Part shown: positions 35,701 to 46,411 of the stretch, in pieces | Numbering within the stretch: position 1 is the stretch's first letter | Layout of the letters: each line of letters opens with the position of its first letter | From: Macrostomum hystrix | Lineage: Eukaryota > Platyhelminthes > Macrostomidae | Assembly (NCBI GenBank): GCA_950097015.1 | Contig: CATNEN010000002.1 | Span: 4,247,001 to 4,311,000 of the forward strand | DNA: 64,000 nucleotides | Direction of reading: 5' to 3' | The notes under the pieces: model-generated | Told to the model about the DNA's origin: nothing | Databases searched by the model: none | The model's input: the letters and a program-made list of their open reading frames with translations, nothing else | Position numbers and translations under genes: made by a program

Positions 35701-38700
35701 TTCACTCTTTCTCACTGTCCCTTCACTCTTTCCACTGTCCCTTCACTCTTTCTCACTGTCCCTTCACTCTTTCTCACTGTCCCTTCACTCTTTCTCACTG
35801 TCCCTTCACTCTTTCTCACTGTCCCTTCACTCTTTCTCACTATACCTTCACTCTTTCTCACTATACCTTCACTCTTTCTCACTATACCTTCACTCTTTCT
35901 CACTGTCCCTTCACTCTTTCTCACTGTCCCTGCACTCTTTCTCACTATACCTTCACTCTTTCTCACTGTCCCTTCACTCTTTCTCACTGTCCCTTCACTC
36001 TTTCTCACTGTCCCTTCACTCTTTCTCACTGTCCCTTCACTCTTTCTCACTGTCCCTTCACTCTTTCTCACTGTCCCTTCACTCTTTCTCACTGTCCCTT
36101 CACTCTTTCTCAGTGTCACTTCACTCTTCCTTTCTCCCCTTCATTCTTTCTCTCCCACCTTAACTATTTTTCTCTTCCCTTCCGTCTTTCCCACCCGTTT
36201 CCCCATCACTGCACAGTTTATTGTTTGCTTCTGAATTACGTAGAAGAATTACGTAGACACAGGTCACCGAAGGACGTACATCAACATCAAGAACTGTCAG
36301 TTAGGATGCAGATGAACAGATTGGCTCTGCACTAAATAAGCGAATATCAAATCTAATTAGGTGAGATTTTATCTGTCAGGAAAAGTATTTTAAGCGGAAG
36401 ACATGAGATAGAGAGTGTTTTCGAGAAGAGCAACACAACACAGCTGTGTTAAGTTCAGATGAAACTCTATACACTCTACCAGCTAGTTTGATCCTGAGAC
36501 ACCATAATTGGAGAATGAATCAAATTTAACTAGAAAGCCGAAACCCAGTTTGCTAATGAAGTGACCAAAGCCATAAGATTCTAGGAAAGGGCACTGAGCT
36601 GAAGGCGTTGTAAACAGGTTTTGTTTCAGGTTCAAACTCGCTGTCTCTGAACAGGTTCTTCCTGTCCGAGCATCGGCTAAATCAACGGTGACCAAATCGC
36701 GTTGAAAACCGATCTAATGCAACTTGTTTTCTCACGTAAAAAATAATTACAAAGAAATTAATTAGTGCTAGAACCTTCGAATAAAACAATATTGACTTGA
36801 AGGTAAACGAAAAATTATTAAATTGTTAGAGGAGAAAATTTAACTTACTGTTGTTGAGAGTTGCAGAGCTGCAACTGTTGTTGGTCTTGCTGATGTTGCA
36901 GCTTCTGCAGTTGTTGCTGAGGTTTTGGTGGTAGTTCGAGTTGTTGTGGCAGTAGGGGCTGTTGTTGTGGTAGTTGGGGCTGTTGTTGTTGTGGTTGGGG
37001 TTGTTGTTGCGGTTAGGGTTGTTGTGGTAGTTAGGGTTTTTGTTGTTGGGGCTTTTATGGTAGTTATGCCTGGGGTTGTAGCTAAGATTGTTGTTGTTGG
37101 GGTTGTTTTTGTGGTTGTTGTTGTTGTTGTTGGGGTTGTTTTTGTGGTTGTTGTTGTTGTTGTTGTTGGGGTTGTTGTTGTTGTTGGGGTTGTTGTTGTG
37201 GTTGGGGTTGTTGTAGTTGTTGTTGTTGGGGTTTTTGTTGCGGTTAGGGTTGTCATGGTAGTTGTGGTAGTTGTGGTTGTTGTGTTTGTTATGGTAGTTG
37301 GGGTTGTTGTTGTTGTTGTTGGGGTTGTTGTTGTTGTTGTTGTTGGGGTTGTTGTAGAGGGGGTTGTTGTTGGGGTTGTTGTTGTTGTTGGGGTTGTTGT
37401 TGTAGAGGGGGTCGTTGTTGTAGAGGGGGTTGTTGTGGTAGTTGAGGTTGTTGTTGTTGGGGTTGTCGTGGTAGTCGCGGTTGTCGTGGTGGGCGCAGTG
37501 CTGAGAATGACGTTGAAGTCAGGCAGAGGTAGCGGCAGGTCCACGCTCGAGCTGCCGGGTCCGCTGGGTTTGTCCGGAAGCGGAGGCCAGTAGGTGCCAG
37601 TGATTTCACTGCCACCAGGACCTGGAATTGGCGGCGCATTGTCGCCAGAGCCGCTCTTCGGCAGCAGTAGGGCTTGACCTGTTCGTCGGGTCTCGCGTGG
37701 CTGCGCGAGAAAAAAAAGCGGAACACGCGTTTCGTGCGTGGATTCTATTTTTAGCAACAAACGACCTTGAACCACGCGTCATGTGCATGACTAAAGCTTG
37801 TCTAGCGCTTTGAAATCAGAGAATGCAAAAATCATCCTCCTGATCACATTTCGAGTTTCGTAGGTTTTACTGCAAGTAGGTAGCAATGCTTGCCAAAAAT
37901 ATATTTAACAATAAAAATCCTAATGTTCTCTGAGAAACTACCAACCTGTCAAGCCTTTATTTGTCTTACCAATCGAGCGCGACACTTTTTGGCCCGTCGA
38001 CTGTAGAGAGTTTTAGCCGGGCTGATCAGAGCCAGTCTGTAGATGTCACCCTGACGAATGTTGATTTAGTAAGCGTAATGTACTTTTATTGTAATACTTT
38101 ATTGTCGCATTTAATTCTTTACTCCGTCCCTCTTTAGTCTTTGTTTTGTGCCTTTTTATTAGTTGTTCCGGCTTTCTTAAGTATTTGTTCTGTCACTCCA
38201 TAATCTTTGTTCAGTCACTCTTTAGTCTTTGTTCTTTCACACGTTAGTCGCTGCTCTGTCACTCTAGACTTTTTTGCGACCCTTTAGTCTTTGTTCTGTC
38301 ACACCATACCCATACGGCTTGCATCTCGCTCACCTGGAAAAAGTCGCCGACTCCATCCGACAGCAGGTGAAGAGACGATCCGGAAACAATGTCAAATCCC
38401 TCGCTGGATGACAAGCTTTTGGAGCGACCAATTGTCCCGCCATCCGCCCAGCCGGCTTCATCTTCGTCTTGGGCGTCGTCTATGGAGTCGACGACAACTT
38501 GGGAATTTCGTCGACCGAGCTGACGCGGCCCGAGCTGGTGCTCGTACTCCGGGTTCCCCGACCAGTAACGCTGACTGCGAAATCACGGTGAGTGACGTGA
38601 TTGCGGTATCCTCATGAGTCCAATCCTAATTGGCACCGAATCAAATTAAATTCAATCCCAATCACACCCAAATCCCATCACACCCAAATCCCATCACACC

Positions 38701-40891
38701 CAAATCCCATCACACCCAAATCCCCATCAATCTAGAATCCCCATCACACCCAAATCCCCATCAATCTAAAATCCTCATCACACCCAGATCCCCATCACAC
38801 CCAAATCCTCATCACACCCAAATCCCCATCACACCCAAATCCCCATCACACCCAAATCCTTATCACATCCAAATCCGTATCACACCCAAATCCCTATCAG
38901 ATCCAAATCCCTATCACACACAAATCCCATCAATCTAAAATCCCCATCACACCCAAATCCCCATCAATCTAAAATCCTCATCACACCCAGATCCCCATCA
39001 CACCCAAATCCTTATCACATCCAAATCCGTATCACACCCAAATCCCTATCAGATCCAAATCCCTATCACACACAAATCCCATCAATCTAAAATCCCCATC
39101 ACACCCAAATCCCCATCAATCTAAAATCCTCATCACACCCAGATCCCCATCACACCCAAATCCTCATCACACCCAAATCCCCATCACACCCAAATCCCCA
39201 TCACACCCAAATCCTTATCACATCCAAATCCGTATCACACCCAAATCCCTATCAGATCCAAATCCCTATCACACAGAAATCCCAATCACACAGAAATCCC
39301 TATCACACACAAATCCCATCAATCTAAAATCCTTATCGCACCGAATCCCGCTCCCACAAAAGATGCTAGCAGGGCACGAACCCAGGACACCAGAACTCAA
39401 ATCTGGCAGTATTCTGGCTCAAATGCAGATAGAATAGAATCCAGCTCTCGCCCAGAGTGAAGCTGCGAACTTCCCGAAACTCGGCGCTCGGTTGCTGACC
39501 TCCGCCCGCAACGCTGGGGCCGTCCAGCTTGCCTTCGTGGAGCTTCTTGGCCAGCAGGGTGACATTGTCTGACGACTCTCGCCAGAGCCGGAAGGTCAGC
39601 ACCGTCTGCTGGGCGCCGTCCTCCGTGTAAGGTTGGTGGGAGCCGAACGGTGTCAGGGTGAAGGCCAGGCCAAACTGAATCACCTGCCCACTGGGGTCTC
39701 GGATGGCCAGCAATGTCCCGTTCGGCTTGCTCGGCCTGATGATGACGGCCAGAAGGAGATCGTCTGGTAGGGAGAGTCTCGGCGCCATCGGCAGCGTTGC
39801 CGGCGACGGTGGCAGCGACGGCGGGCGGGCGATCTCTGCCAGGGGAGCCGTGATTGGGCTGTTGGCGGAGACTCGCCAAACCACCGAGTTGTCGAAGGCC
39901 CCGGAGTCGCTCTCCAGCATGTAGTGGCGCAGCTGAGTCTGCGAGCTGTTCAGCTCAACCAGGCTGTCTTGCGGACTCAGGTAGCGGGTGAGATCGCGAA
40001 GGTACGACACTGGGGGACAGGGAGAGAAGCGGTGGAGCTGCTTGAAGTCTGGGCTCCATTCACGATCGGGAAGAATTTAGGAGGGATGTGTATTTTTTTA
40101 AAGGGGATCTGGTGTGATGAGGATCTGGTGTGATGGGGATTTAGTGTGATGAGGATCTGGTGTGATGAGGATCTGGTGTGATGAGGATCTGGTGTGATGA
40201 AAAATTGGTGTGATGGGGATTTGGTGTGATGAGGATCTGGTGTGACGGGGATTTGGCGTGATGGGGATCTGGCGTGATGGGGATTTGGTGTGATGGGGAT
40301 CTGGTGTGATGGGGATCTGTTGTGATGGGAATCTGGTGTGATGAGGATCTGGTGTGATGAGGATCTGGTGTAATGAGGATCTGGTGTGACGGGGATTTGG
40401 TGTGATGAGAATCTGGTGTGATGGGGATCTGGTGTGATGGGTTCGTGCCCTGCTAGCATCTTTCGTGGGAGAGGGATTCGGTGCGATAAGGATTTTAGAT
40501 TGATGGGATTTGTGCGTGATGAGGATCTGGCATGATGGGGATTTGGTGTGATGGGGATCTGGTGTGATGAGGATCTGGTGTGATGAGGATCTGGTGTGAT
40601 GAGGATCTGGTGTGATTGGGATCTGTTGTGATTGGGATTTGTTGTAATGGGGAGTTGGTTTTGATGGGGATTTGGCGGGATGAGAAATTTTATTTTAGTT
40701 GTTGAAGGTATATTGACTTAGTTTTTGGGGCTAATTGGTTTAGTCGATGTACCTGCTTCCTCAGATGGATATTGTGCTGTAGTTCCTTGAAGAAGCTGTG
40801 CCATTGTCACTAAAATCAGTGACAGCAGCAGCATCGGCGGCGGCAGTTTTTTTGGCTTCATTGACCGATCGAAAGTACTCGACGACGGCAT
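25886..40891 (-). CDS. Multiplexin (collagen XV/XVIII-like) with endostatin domain
   Basis: Secreted basement-membrane collagen. Sixteen coding exons, minus strand, in transcript order: 40891-40753, 40009-39391, 38574-38334, 37700-36849, 35023-34702, 34196-34087, 32427-32308, 31903-31796, 31693-31667, 31158-30853, 30038-29895, 28284-28255, 28164-28090, 26742-26527, 26394-26276, 26120-25886. All are GT-AG and all phases close: 3663 bases, 1220 residues. In order: signal peptide (MLLLSLILVTMAQLLQGTTA); TSPN/laminin-G-like domain; Thr-rich mucin-like exon; Ser/Thr-rich linkers; only about 21 Gly-X-Y triplets in short blocks; trimerisation domain; hinge; endostatin with all four Cys. Vertebrate homologues have far longer collagen regions. 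A downstream in-frame ATG at 40861 is an alternative start. Introns carry six large minisatellites and three SINE copies. Internal phases make a missing exon unlikely, though very short exons could still be overlooked. Confidence 0.92.
26870..28075. repeat. 25-bp pyrimidine-rich minisatellite
   Basis: About 48 copies of a 25-bp unit (TACTCATCCGCCCCTTCTTC, then CCCAC), with variants CACAC, GCTC and TAATCAT. It fills almost the whole intron between the multiplexin hinge exon and the first endostatin exon. Confidence 0.97.
28740..29870. repeat. 44-bp minisatellite
   Basis: About 25 copies of a 44-bp unit (CAATCCATCCTTAATCCACC, AGCAACCCAATATCAGTCCA, then CCTA). Copies differ mainly at three positions (CACC/CGCC, CCACCT/CCATCT/CCACCCT, C/A). 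It occupies the multiplexin intron upstream of the exon at 28255-28284. Confidence 0.98.
29895..30038 (-). CDS. Multiplexin exon 11: trimerisation domain
   Basis: RIIDTYKSFSDISYALPEGA, IAYTAEDKELFLKI and EWISVARFT follow the pattern of the small trimerisation module that precedes endostatin in multiplexins (a Pro-Glu-Gly turn, then two beta strands). 48 codons, phase 0 at both ends. Confidence 0.85.
30428..30716 (-). mobile_element. SINE family B, near full length, inverted
   Basis: On the minus strand it starts with a tRNA-like head (GCAGCCTAGTGGTTAGGGCG, then GGGGGTTCGATTCCCGAATC). A middle part follows with TGTCCTTTAGCAAGACATTT and CAGTTCACCCAGCTG, and the end is near GGTGTAATCAATT followed by ATT repeats. 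The middle motif resembles the conserved central block of several animal SINE superfamilies (recalled, not searched). It lies in a multiplexin intron. Confidence 0.85.
30853..31158 (-). CDS. Multiplexin exon 10: main collagenous exon
   Basis: GEPGLTGPRG, a Cys-containing interruption (VCSIDLCT), GVTGSPGPAGEKGEPG, a non-collagenous stretch (SVDIGTLRSLVTDQLNQALL), GERGEKGEPG, then RCGCRQQ and a linker to NLAGV. With exons 7-9 (GEKGDRGPQGPPG, GAPGPKGDI, GPQGPAGVK) this is all the Gly-X-Y sequence in the protein. Confidence 0.9.
31236..31570 (+). mobile_element. SINE family A, near full length
   Basis: AGCAGAGCGGTCTAACGCGT (A box) and AAGTTCGATTCCACGGCGAG (B box), then TTCATTTGGGGCGCAGCCGC, GAGAGTGTACACTGCCTGAC, a GTGTGTGC-rich stretch and GGCTGCGGGTCTGGTGTCAC. 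Inserted in a multiplexin intron. Confidence 0.9.
33050..33865. repeat. 22-bp purine-only minisatellite
   Basis: About 37 copies of GGAAAGAGAGAGGGAGAGAG plus AA, with occasional 24-bp units. The tract is almost uninterrupted purine for over 800 bases (rare T or C near 33480-33500). The long ERERE/KREGERR frames read from it are not a gene. It lies in the multiplexin intron between the exons at 34087 and 32427. Confidence 0.97.
34265..34615 (-). mobile_element. SINE family A, inverted
   Basis: The minus strand reads GAGTCGCAGATCGGTCTAAC near 34605, then the family body, ending at about GCCCACAGCCCTCCTGCGAA. It lies in the multiplexin intron upstream of exon 34087-34196. Confidence 0.85.
35620..36125. 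repeat. 21-bp pyrimidine-rich minisatellite
   Basis: About 23 copies of CACTCTTTCTCACTGTCCCT plus T; a run of copies has TATACC instead of TGTCCC. It sits in the multiplexin intron between the mucin-like exon and the 34702-35023 exon. The unit length of 21 gives open frames on both strands. Confidence 0.97.
36849..37700 (-). CDS. Multiplexin exon 4: Thr-rich mucin-like domain
   Basis: One 852-base exon. It starts PRETRRTGQALLLPKSGSGD and a Pro/Gly-rich piece with YWPPLPDKPSGPGSSS, then runs into about 220 residues of Thr with Pro, Ala, Lys and Ile spacers (PTTTTTPTTTT type), ending VAALQLSTT. Entry after GCGCAG and exit at a GTAAGT donor are both phase 0. On the + strand it is a GTTGTTG/GGGGTTGTTG minisatellite. 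In the protein it would be a densely O-glycosylated stalk between TSPN and the collagen part; human collagen XVIII has a mucin-like region in its long forms. Confidence 0.85.
38640..39340. repeat. 17-18 bp minisatellite
   Basis: Unit near CCCAAATCCCCATCACA. Larger blocks of about 155 bp recur (for example the run containing CCCTATCAGATCCAAATCCC near 38891, 39047 and 39245). It abuts the 3' side of the multiplexin TSPN exon and is related, in opposite orientation, to the array at 40090-40700. Confidence 0.95.
39391..40009 (-). CDS. Multiplexin exon 2: TSPN (laminin-G-like) domain
   Basis: Encodes SYLRDLTRYLSPQDS, then VVWRVSANSP, LPDDLLLAVIIRPSKPNGTL, IQFGLAFTL and FTLGESWILFYLHLS, the pattern of the N-terminal thrombospondin-like domain of collagens XV, XVIII and related types. 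It ends two bases into a Cys codon, completed by the next exon (FEFC then QRYWSGNPEYEHQL). Inverted copies of an 84-bp sequence and related arrays lie on both sides of this exon. Confidence 0.9.
40090..40700. repeat. 16-17 bp minisatellite, inverted relative of the 38.6-39.3 kb array
   Basis: Unit near GATCTGGTGTGATGAG or GATTTGGTGTGATGGG on the + strand, whose complement is CATCACACCAAATC, close to the unit of the array on the other side of the TSPN exon. A unique 84-bp segment (about 40438-40521) within it is inverted-repeated at 39301-39384. Confidence 0.93.
40753..40891 (-). CDS. Multiplexin exon 1: start and signal peptide
   Basis: Starts MPSSSTFDRSMKPKKLPPP, followed by a hydrophobic core MLLLSLILVTMAQLLQ and a plausible cleavage site after GTTA. 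Ends GAAGCAG at a 5' splice site in phase 1, matching the two-base start (TG) of the TSPN exon. A possible 3' splice site (AATTTCCAG) sits just upstream of the ATG, so a 5' UTR exon may exist. Confidence 0.8.
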
Positions 40892-41200
40892 TTTTCTGGA
40901 AATTCAAAGCAATAAAGAATTGCGAAACGAAAAGCTATTTCCAAATTGGTACTGTAGGATTCCATGCATCGTTTTGCAATAGTTAAGTGAGCATGTCCCA
41001 ATGGTACAAGTGCTGGGGCACTGACGAAGGTACCAAGGCTATAATTTATTACACCTGGCTATTGTAGCTAAAGTTGCTCTACGAGTTTTAGCCATAAAAG
41101 AATAGGCTTCTATTTTATATTTCATTGTAGAATGGGATGCATTCGAATAGAAATTAAAAATAATACAAACCATAGAGTTTTAAAAAACGGAAGGATCAAG
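40892..41200. other. Multiplexin 5' flank
   Basis: AT-rich, no array. It presumably holds the 5' UTR and promoter of the multiplexin gene. No element clear enough to call. Confidence 0.4.
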
Positions 41201-41202
41201 GG

Positions 41203-41550
41203 TGAGTGCCAGAGCGGTCTAACGCATTTGATTTTTCTCGCACCAAGGTTCCTGAGTTCGATTCCGCAACGAGGCCACATTCATTTGGGGCGCAGCCGCG
41301 GAGAGAAGTCTAGATGCTTACGGCCTTGAAGTCCGAGTACAACCTCAAAGGCACAGTGAGAGTGTACACTGCCTGACGATGAGAAAGTCAGGGCAGATGT
41401 ACACACCTGTGCGAGTGTGTGCCTGTGTACAGTATCTGTGTACGTGTGTGCTCAGGAGTCAGCGAAATGTGCAGAATTGCCTCCTCGCTGGCTGCGGGTC
41501 TAGTGTCACAACATGATGTGCCACTGCCCGCAGCCCTGCTGCAATTATTA
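41203..41550 (+). mobile_element. SINE family A, near full length
   Basis: GAGTGCCAGAGCGGTCTAAC then TGAGTTCGATTCCGCAACGA, the shared body, and a tail GCAATTATTAATATTATTTTT. The AT-rich end suggests the true 3' terminus of the family. Confidence 0.9.
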
Positions 41551-41726
41551 ATATTATTTTTAGCCGAAAAAGATCAAAGTAGCGCGGCGCTGCTTTCAAG
41601 TAACAGTCAAGGACTAATGGAACTACTGGTCCTTGGTAACAGTGTAATGTATGGGTCTGTTCTCAATTTCATACTTATCTCAGTAAGTGCAGCATGAAGC
41701 CTAATTCTAAAATGTCTAAATGCAGT

Positions 41727-41762
<36 letters not shown>

Positions 41763-42170
41763 TATTTCTCACGACTTGTCTAAACGCCCTTCTCTTTCAG
41801 AGAAAAAAAATTAGTGCCTTGATACAATTAGCAATCTTCTTAGGCCGTACTGCTTAGATTTGTAAATAAAAACTGCTAAAATTGAGAAACTGTTGCGAAA
41901 TACGAAATAGGTTTCTGTAGTAGCTCGTATTTTCTCGTATTTTTAATGACCGATTTATCAACAAAAATGCCGAACCCTAAAATGGAATGGAGTTGCGTTG
42001 GCTTCATTTTAATTGAAAAAATCAGAAAGTTCTAAAAATTGAATTTTATGAACCGTATTTTTATGAGCCTAGGTTTTACTGAATTTATTAACATGGTCAA
42101 GTTAAACTGTACATCAATAAAAACTGGGTCATGGTCGAGGAATTTAAGGGTCAGCGGCTTAAATTAAGGA
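41551..42170. other. Intergenic with a (CAG)n run
   Basis: A short pure CAG tract lies at about 41730-41762, not in a recognisable gene. The rest is AT-rich unique sequence. Confidence 0.5.
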
Positions 42171-42174
42171 TAAA

Positions 42175-42452
42175 GGGTCATCAATGAAGGCAGCGGGTCA
42201 TCAGTGAAGGCAGCGGGTCATCAGTGAAGGCAGTGGGTCATCAGTGAAGGCAGTGGGTCATCAGTGAAGGCAGTGGGTCATCAGTGAAGGCAGTGGGTCA
42301 TCAGTGAAGGCAGTGGGTCATCAGTGAAGGCAGCGGGTCATCAGTGAAGGCAGTGGGTCATCAGTGAAGGCAGTGGGTCATCAGTGAAGGCAGTGGGTCA
42401 TCAGTGAAGGCAGTGGGTCATCAGTGAAGGCAGTGGGTCATCAGTGAAGGCA
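42175..42452. repeat. 20-bp minisatellite
   Basis: Fourteen copies of CAGTGGGTCATCAGTGAAGG, almost perfect (only CAGTGGG/CAGCGGG varies). Confidence 0.97.
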
Positions 42453-42454
42453 CT

Positions 42455-43385
42455 TACCCTAAGCTATTCCGTCAGCAGGTATTCTCTGGCATGTGGCAGA
42501 GCTGCTGTGCAAAACTCTAAAGCAATAACAATAAAACTGCAGGTAAACTCGCAAACTGCGGTTCAGAGGCCGAGGACACTTCGGTGCCAGATGCAGGCAG
42601 ACGGGTTCCTTCAGCGATGACACGCGGCCTAACGGCAGCCAGTTTGGGGGATGTAACCAATTTTGGTTCATTCCCCACCCCTCAAACCAATGCTTGCCCA
42701 ACCCCATCCGTAGCCAATGCGTAACCAAACCGACAGTGCAGGGAAGGGTTGCTAGGGAGGGAGCAGAGCCAGATATTAGGTTTGGGCGATTTACCGTTGG
42801 GCAGAAACTTATTCCTGCCTTCGTCCCCGCACCAAAATTCGGCCCTTAAAGGGATCACCCAAAAGTAGGTATATACGGGGATTGGGGATTTAGAAAATAG
42901 TTTTTTTCAACAGCAGATCCCAGGTGCCATATATACACACAGATGCAATGGATTCTGCGATGTGCAAGTGGGGGGTGGTCAGCCCCATAGGACGGGGGCT
43001 GGAAACAGACAGACGGACGGACGGATGGATAAAGATAAAAGAAGACAGAACGCAAGCTGTATTGGCTGTTGCTTGTGATGAGGCAGTCTGTGAGATTATT
43101 AGTACGCTTATAGAGAAGAATAATTGTATGACTAACAACTTATTGATGATGCTGGCTCAGTACACTCAAGAAAAATTATGATTGAATGCAGCATTTTTCT
43201 CAGTCAGTAGTTTATCCTCTTGGAAATAGTCTTCCCTCACTAGAATGAATAAATAATAGGACGGATATTTAATTTCAAATGCTGTCAATTGCAGGCACAG
43301 GTCTGTGAGATTTTGCTTAGAAGCATAGCATGCGAACCTAACTCACAGGACATTGCTGTCCCAGTGCGGTGTAGGAACATTTATG
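42455..43385. other. Intergenic, no gene seen
   Basis: Short frames at 42459-42728 and 42855-43181 look like nothing I know. A (GACG)/(GGAT) microsatellite lies near 43010-43030. Confidence 0.45.
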
Positions 43386-43387
43386 AA

Positions 43388-44630
43388 AAATCTACCCCCA
43401 TTCCCACATCTACCCCCATTCCCTAATCTACCCCCATTCCCTCATCTACCCCCATTCCCTAATCTACCCCCATTCCCTCATCTACCCCCATTCCCTAATC
43501 TCCGTCCATTCCCTAATCTACCCCCATTCCCTAATCTACCCCCATTCCCTAATCTACCCCCATTCCCTAATCTACCCCCATTCCCTAATCTCCGTCCATT
43601 CCCTAATCTCCGTCCATTCCCTAATCTACCCTCCATTCCCTCATCTACCCCCATTCCCTCATCTACCCCCATTCCCTAATCTGCACTCCATTCCCTAATC
43701 TGCACTCCATTCCTTCATCTACCCTACATTACCTAATCTACCCTCCATTCCCTAATCTACCCCCCATTCCCTAATCTCCGTCCATTCCCTAATCTACCCC
43801 GCATTCCCTCATCTACCCCCATTCCCTAATCTACCCCCATTCCCTCATCTAGCCCAATTACCTAATCTACCCCCAATCCCTAATCTCCGTCCATTCCCTA
43901 ATCTACCCTCCATTCCCTAATCTCCATTCCCTGATCTGCCCTCTAATCCCTAATCTCCGTCCATTCCCTAATCTACCCCCATTCCCTAATCTACCCCCAT
44001 TCCCTAATCTACCCCCATTCCCTAATCTCCGTCCATTCCCTAATCTACCCTCCATTCCCTCATCTACCCCCATTCCCTCATCTACCCCCATTCCCTAATC
44101 TGCACTCCATTCCCTAATCTGCACTCCATTCCTTCATCTACCCTACATTACCTAATCTACCCTCCATTCCCTAATCTACCCCCCATTCCCTAATCTCCGT
44201 CCATTCCCTAATCTACCCCGCATTCCCTCATCTACCCCCATTCCCTAATCTACCCCCATTCCCTCATCTAGCCCAATTACCTAATCTACCCCCAATCCCT
44301 AATCTCCGTCCATTCCCTAATCTACCCTCCATTCCCTAATCTCCATTCCCTGATCTGCCCTCTAATCCCTAATCTACCCTCCATTCCCTAATCTACCTTC
44401 CATACCCTGATCTACTTTTCATACCCTGATCTACCTTCCATACCCTGATCTACTTTTCATACCCTGATCTACCTTATGCTGAACTAACTTCCATACCCTA
44501 ATGTAACTTCCATTCCCTAATTTAACTTCCATACCCTAATCTACGTTCCCAATCTACCGTACATTCCCTAATCTACGTCTCTCTATTTCCTAATCTCCCT
44601 GCAATCCCTAATCTATCCTCGATTCCTTAA
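43388..44630. repeat. 18-bp minisatellite with a 419-bp higher-order repeat
   Basis: Unit near TACCCCCATTCCCTAATC. A variant-rich block of about 419 bp (starting near the TGCACTCCATTCC markers at 43681 and 44100) is present twice in tandem. The right end degenerates with TACCTTCCATACCCTGATC forms. Confidence 0.96.
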
Positions 44631-44639
44631 TCCCACATT

Positions 44640-45330
44640 CCTTCGCTAATCCCTAATCCCAGCAGAGTACAGACAATAACCAGGCCCAGATTTGCATTTA
44701 TTGGACAGCCGAACAAAAATAACAAGTTGCCCAGCGCCCGTCAGTTGGGGCTGGCAGATACTGTTGCTCGGTCGATCATTAGTTTTTTTTACGTCAAACT
44801 GGAAATTATCTGGACAAGCACTAATATTACTTATTATTGGTACATTATTAGCGTGCACTAAATCTGAAGTTCGAATAGGTATTTAGTTAATAATAAACTC
44901 GAACAAAAGACGCTGAGGCAACAAGAAAATGGTTTCTAAGCCCAAAGTGGCGGCTCTAGTCTGGTGTCTGTCTGTCGCTGCGCGACAGGATTTGCGGCAA
45001 GTAACAGACAAACTGACCAAAGCTAGTAAGGCCATGAATCACTGACACGCAAACACAAACAGTTGGAGCGGAAATCTACACAAACCAGATTTCGATGGGA
45101 ACCCAGATTCTAGTTTTTTATCAACCGAGAATGGTGCCGCGAAGTGGGTATTGCGCACAAATATGGTAAATCGAAACCTAAGATTATATTTCACAGCAGA
45201 TTTCAGTACTGTACTGTTTTCCATTGTATATTTATTTCTATCTAGCGCAGACAAGGATAAACTAATCCAACTGAACAATTGAGTGCACAGTAGGATTATT
45301 TAGTTTCCAGTGAGATTATCCTATGTACAT
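44640..45330. other. Unique spacer between two related arrays
   Basis: About 700 bases of unique sequence splitting two arrays that share the CCATTCCCTAATCT core. It may be an insertion into a once continuous array. No coding signal, inverted repeat or target duplication was identified. Confidence 0.45.
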
Positions 45331-45334
45331 TTTC

Positions 45335-46018
45335 CAAATCTACCCTCCATTGCCTAATCTACTCTCCATTGCCTAATCTGCCCTCCATTGCCTTATCTAC
45401 CCTCCATTGCCTTATCTACCCTCCATTGCCTTATCTGGCCTCCATTCCCTAATCTACCCTCCATTCCCTAATCTGCCTTCCATTCCCTAATCTGCCCTCC
45501 ATTCTCTAATCTGCCCTCCATTCTCTAATCTGCCCTCCATTGCCTAATCTGCCCTCCATTCTCTAATCTGCCCTCCATTCTCTAATCTGCCCTCCATTGC
45601 CTAATCTGCCCTCCATTGCCTAATCTGCCCTCCATTCCCTAATCTGCCCTCCATTCTCTAATCTGCCATCCATTCCCTAATCTACCCTCCATTCCCTAAT
45701 CTGCCCTCCATTCTCTAATCTACCCTCCATTGCCTAATCTACCCTCCATTGCCTTATCTACCCTCCATTGCCTTATCTACCCTTCATTGCCTTATCTACT
45801 ATCCATTGCCTTATCTGGCCTCCATTCCCTAATCTACCCTCCATTCCCTAATCTGCCGTCCATTCTCTAATCTGCCCTCCATTCCCTAATCTGCCCACCA
45901 TTCCCTAATCTGCCCTCCATTCCCTAATCTGCCCTCCATTCCCTAATCTGCCCTCCATTCTCTAATCTGCCCTCCATTCTCTAATCTGCCCTCCATTCTC
46001 TAATCTGCCCTCTAAAGT
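45335..46018. repeat. 19-bp minisatellite related to the 43.4-44.6 kb array
   Basis: Unit near CTGCCCTCCATTCCCTAAT, about 35 copies, with CATTGCCTAAT and CATTCTCTAAT variants. Confidence 0.96.
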
Positions 46019-46411
46019 AGGATTATCCATTGTACAGAAGGATTATCCGGAAATTTAAGTTTAATCTTACGGGTAGTTGAGCATAGACAGTAGTTGTTCA
46101 GTTATAAAAAACAAATGAACAATTAGACACAATGAGTCAGTAATTTTTTTATGAAATTGAAAACAGTTCGATATAATGTCGGAATCAATAATATAAATTT
46201 TATATTTGTATAAAAAAGTTAATATTATGCTTAATAAAATAGCACCACAGTAAATAGACTTCATTATCAGATCACAGTCAAGCAGTGAGGAAATTATTTC
46301 AGAAATCAAACTGAATCACTGTTCAAAAGTGATTTATAGTAATCGTGTTAACTTAAAAATAAAAAAATCCTCAGAAAGACTGTTCCCAGTTGAGGATAAA
46401 CATCTGGAGGA

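Noticed and set aside
36925..37593. Plus-strand Val/Gly-rich frame (VVVVGVVVV)
   Set aside because: It is the antisense of the Thr-rich multiplexin exon, which has proper splice sites and flanking coding sequence.
42855..43181. Overlapping short frames on both strands
   Set aside because: No homology, no splice context; includes a tetranucleotide microsatellite.
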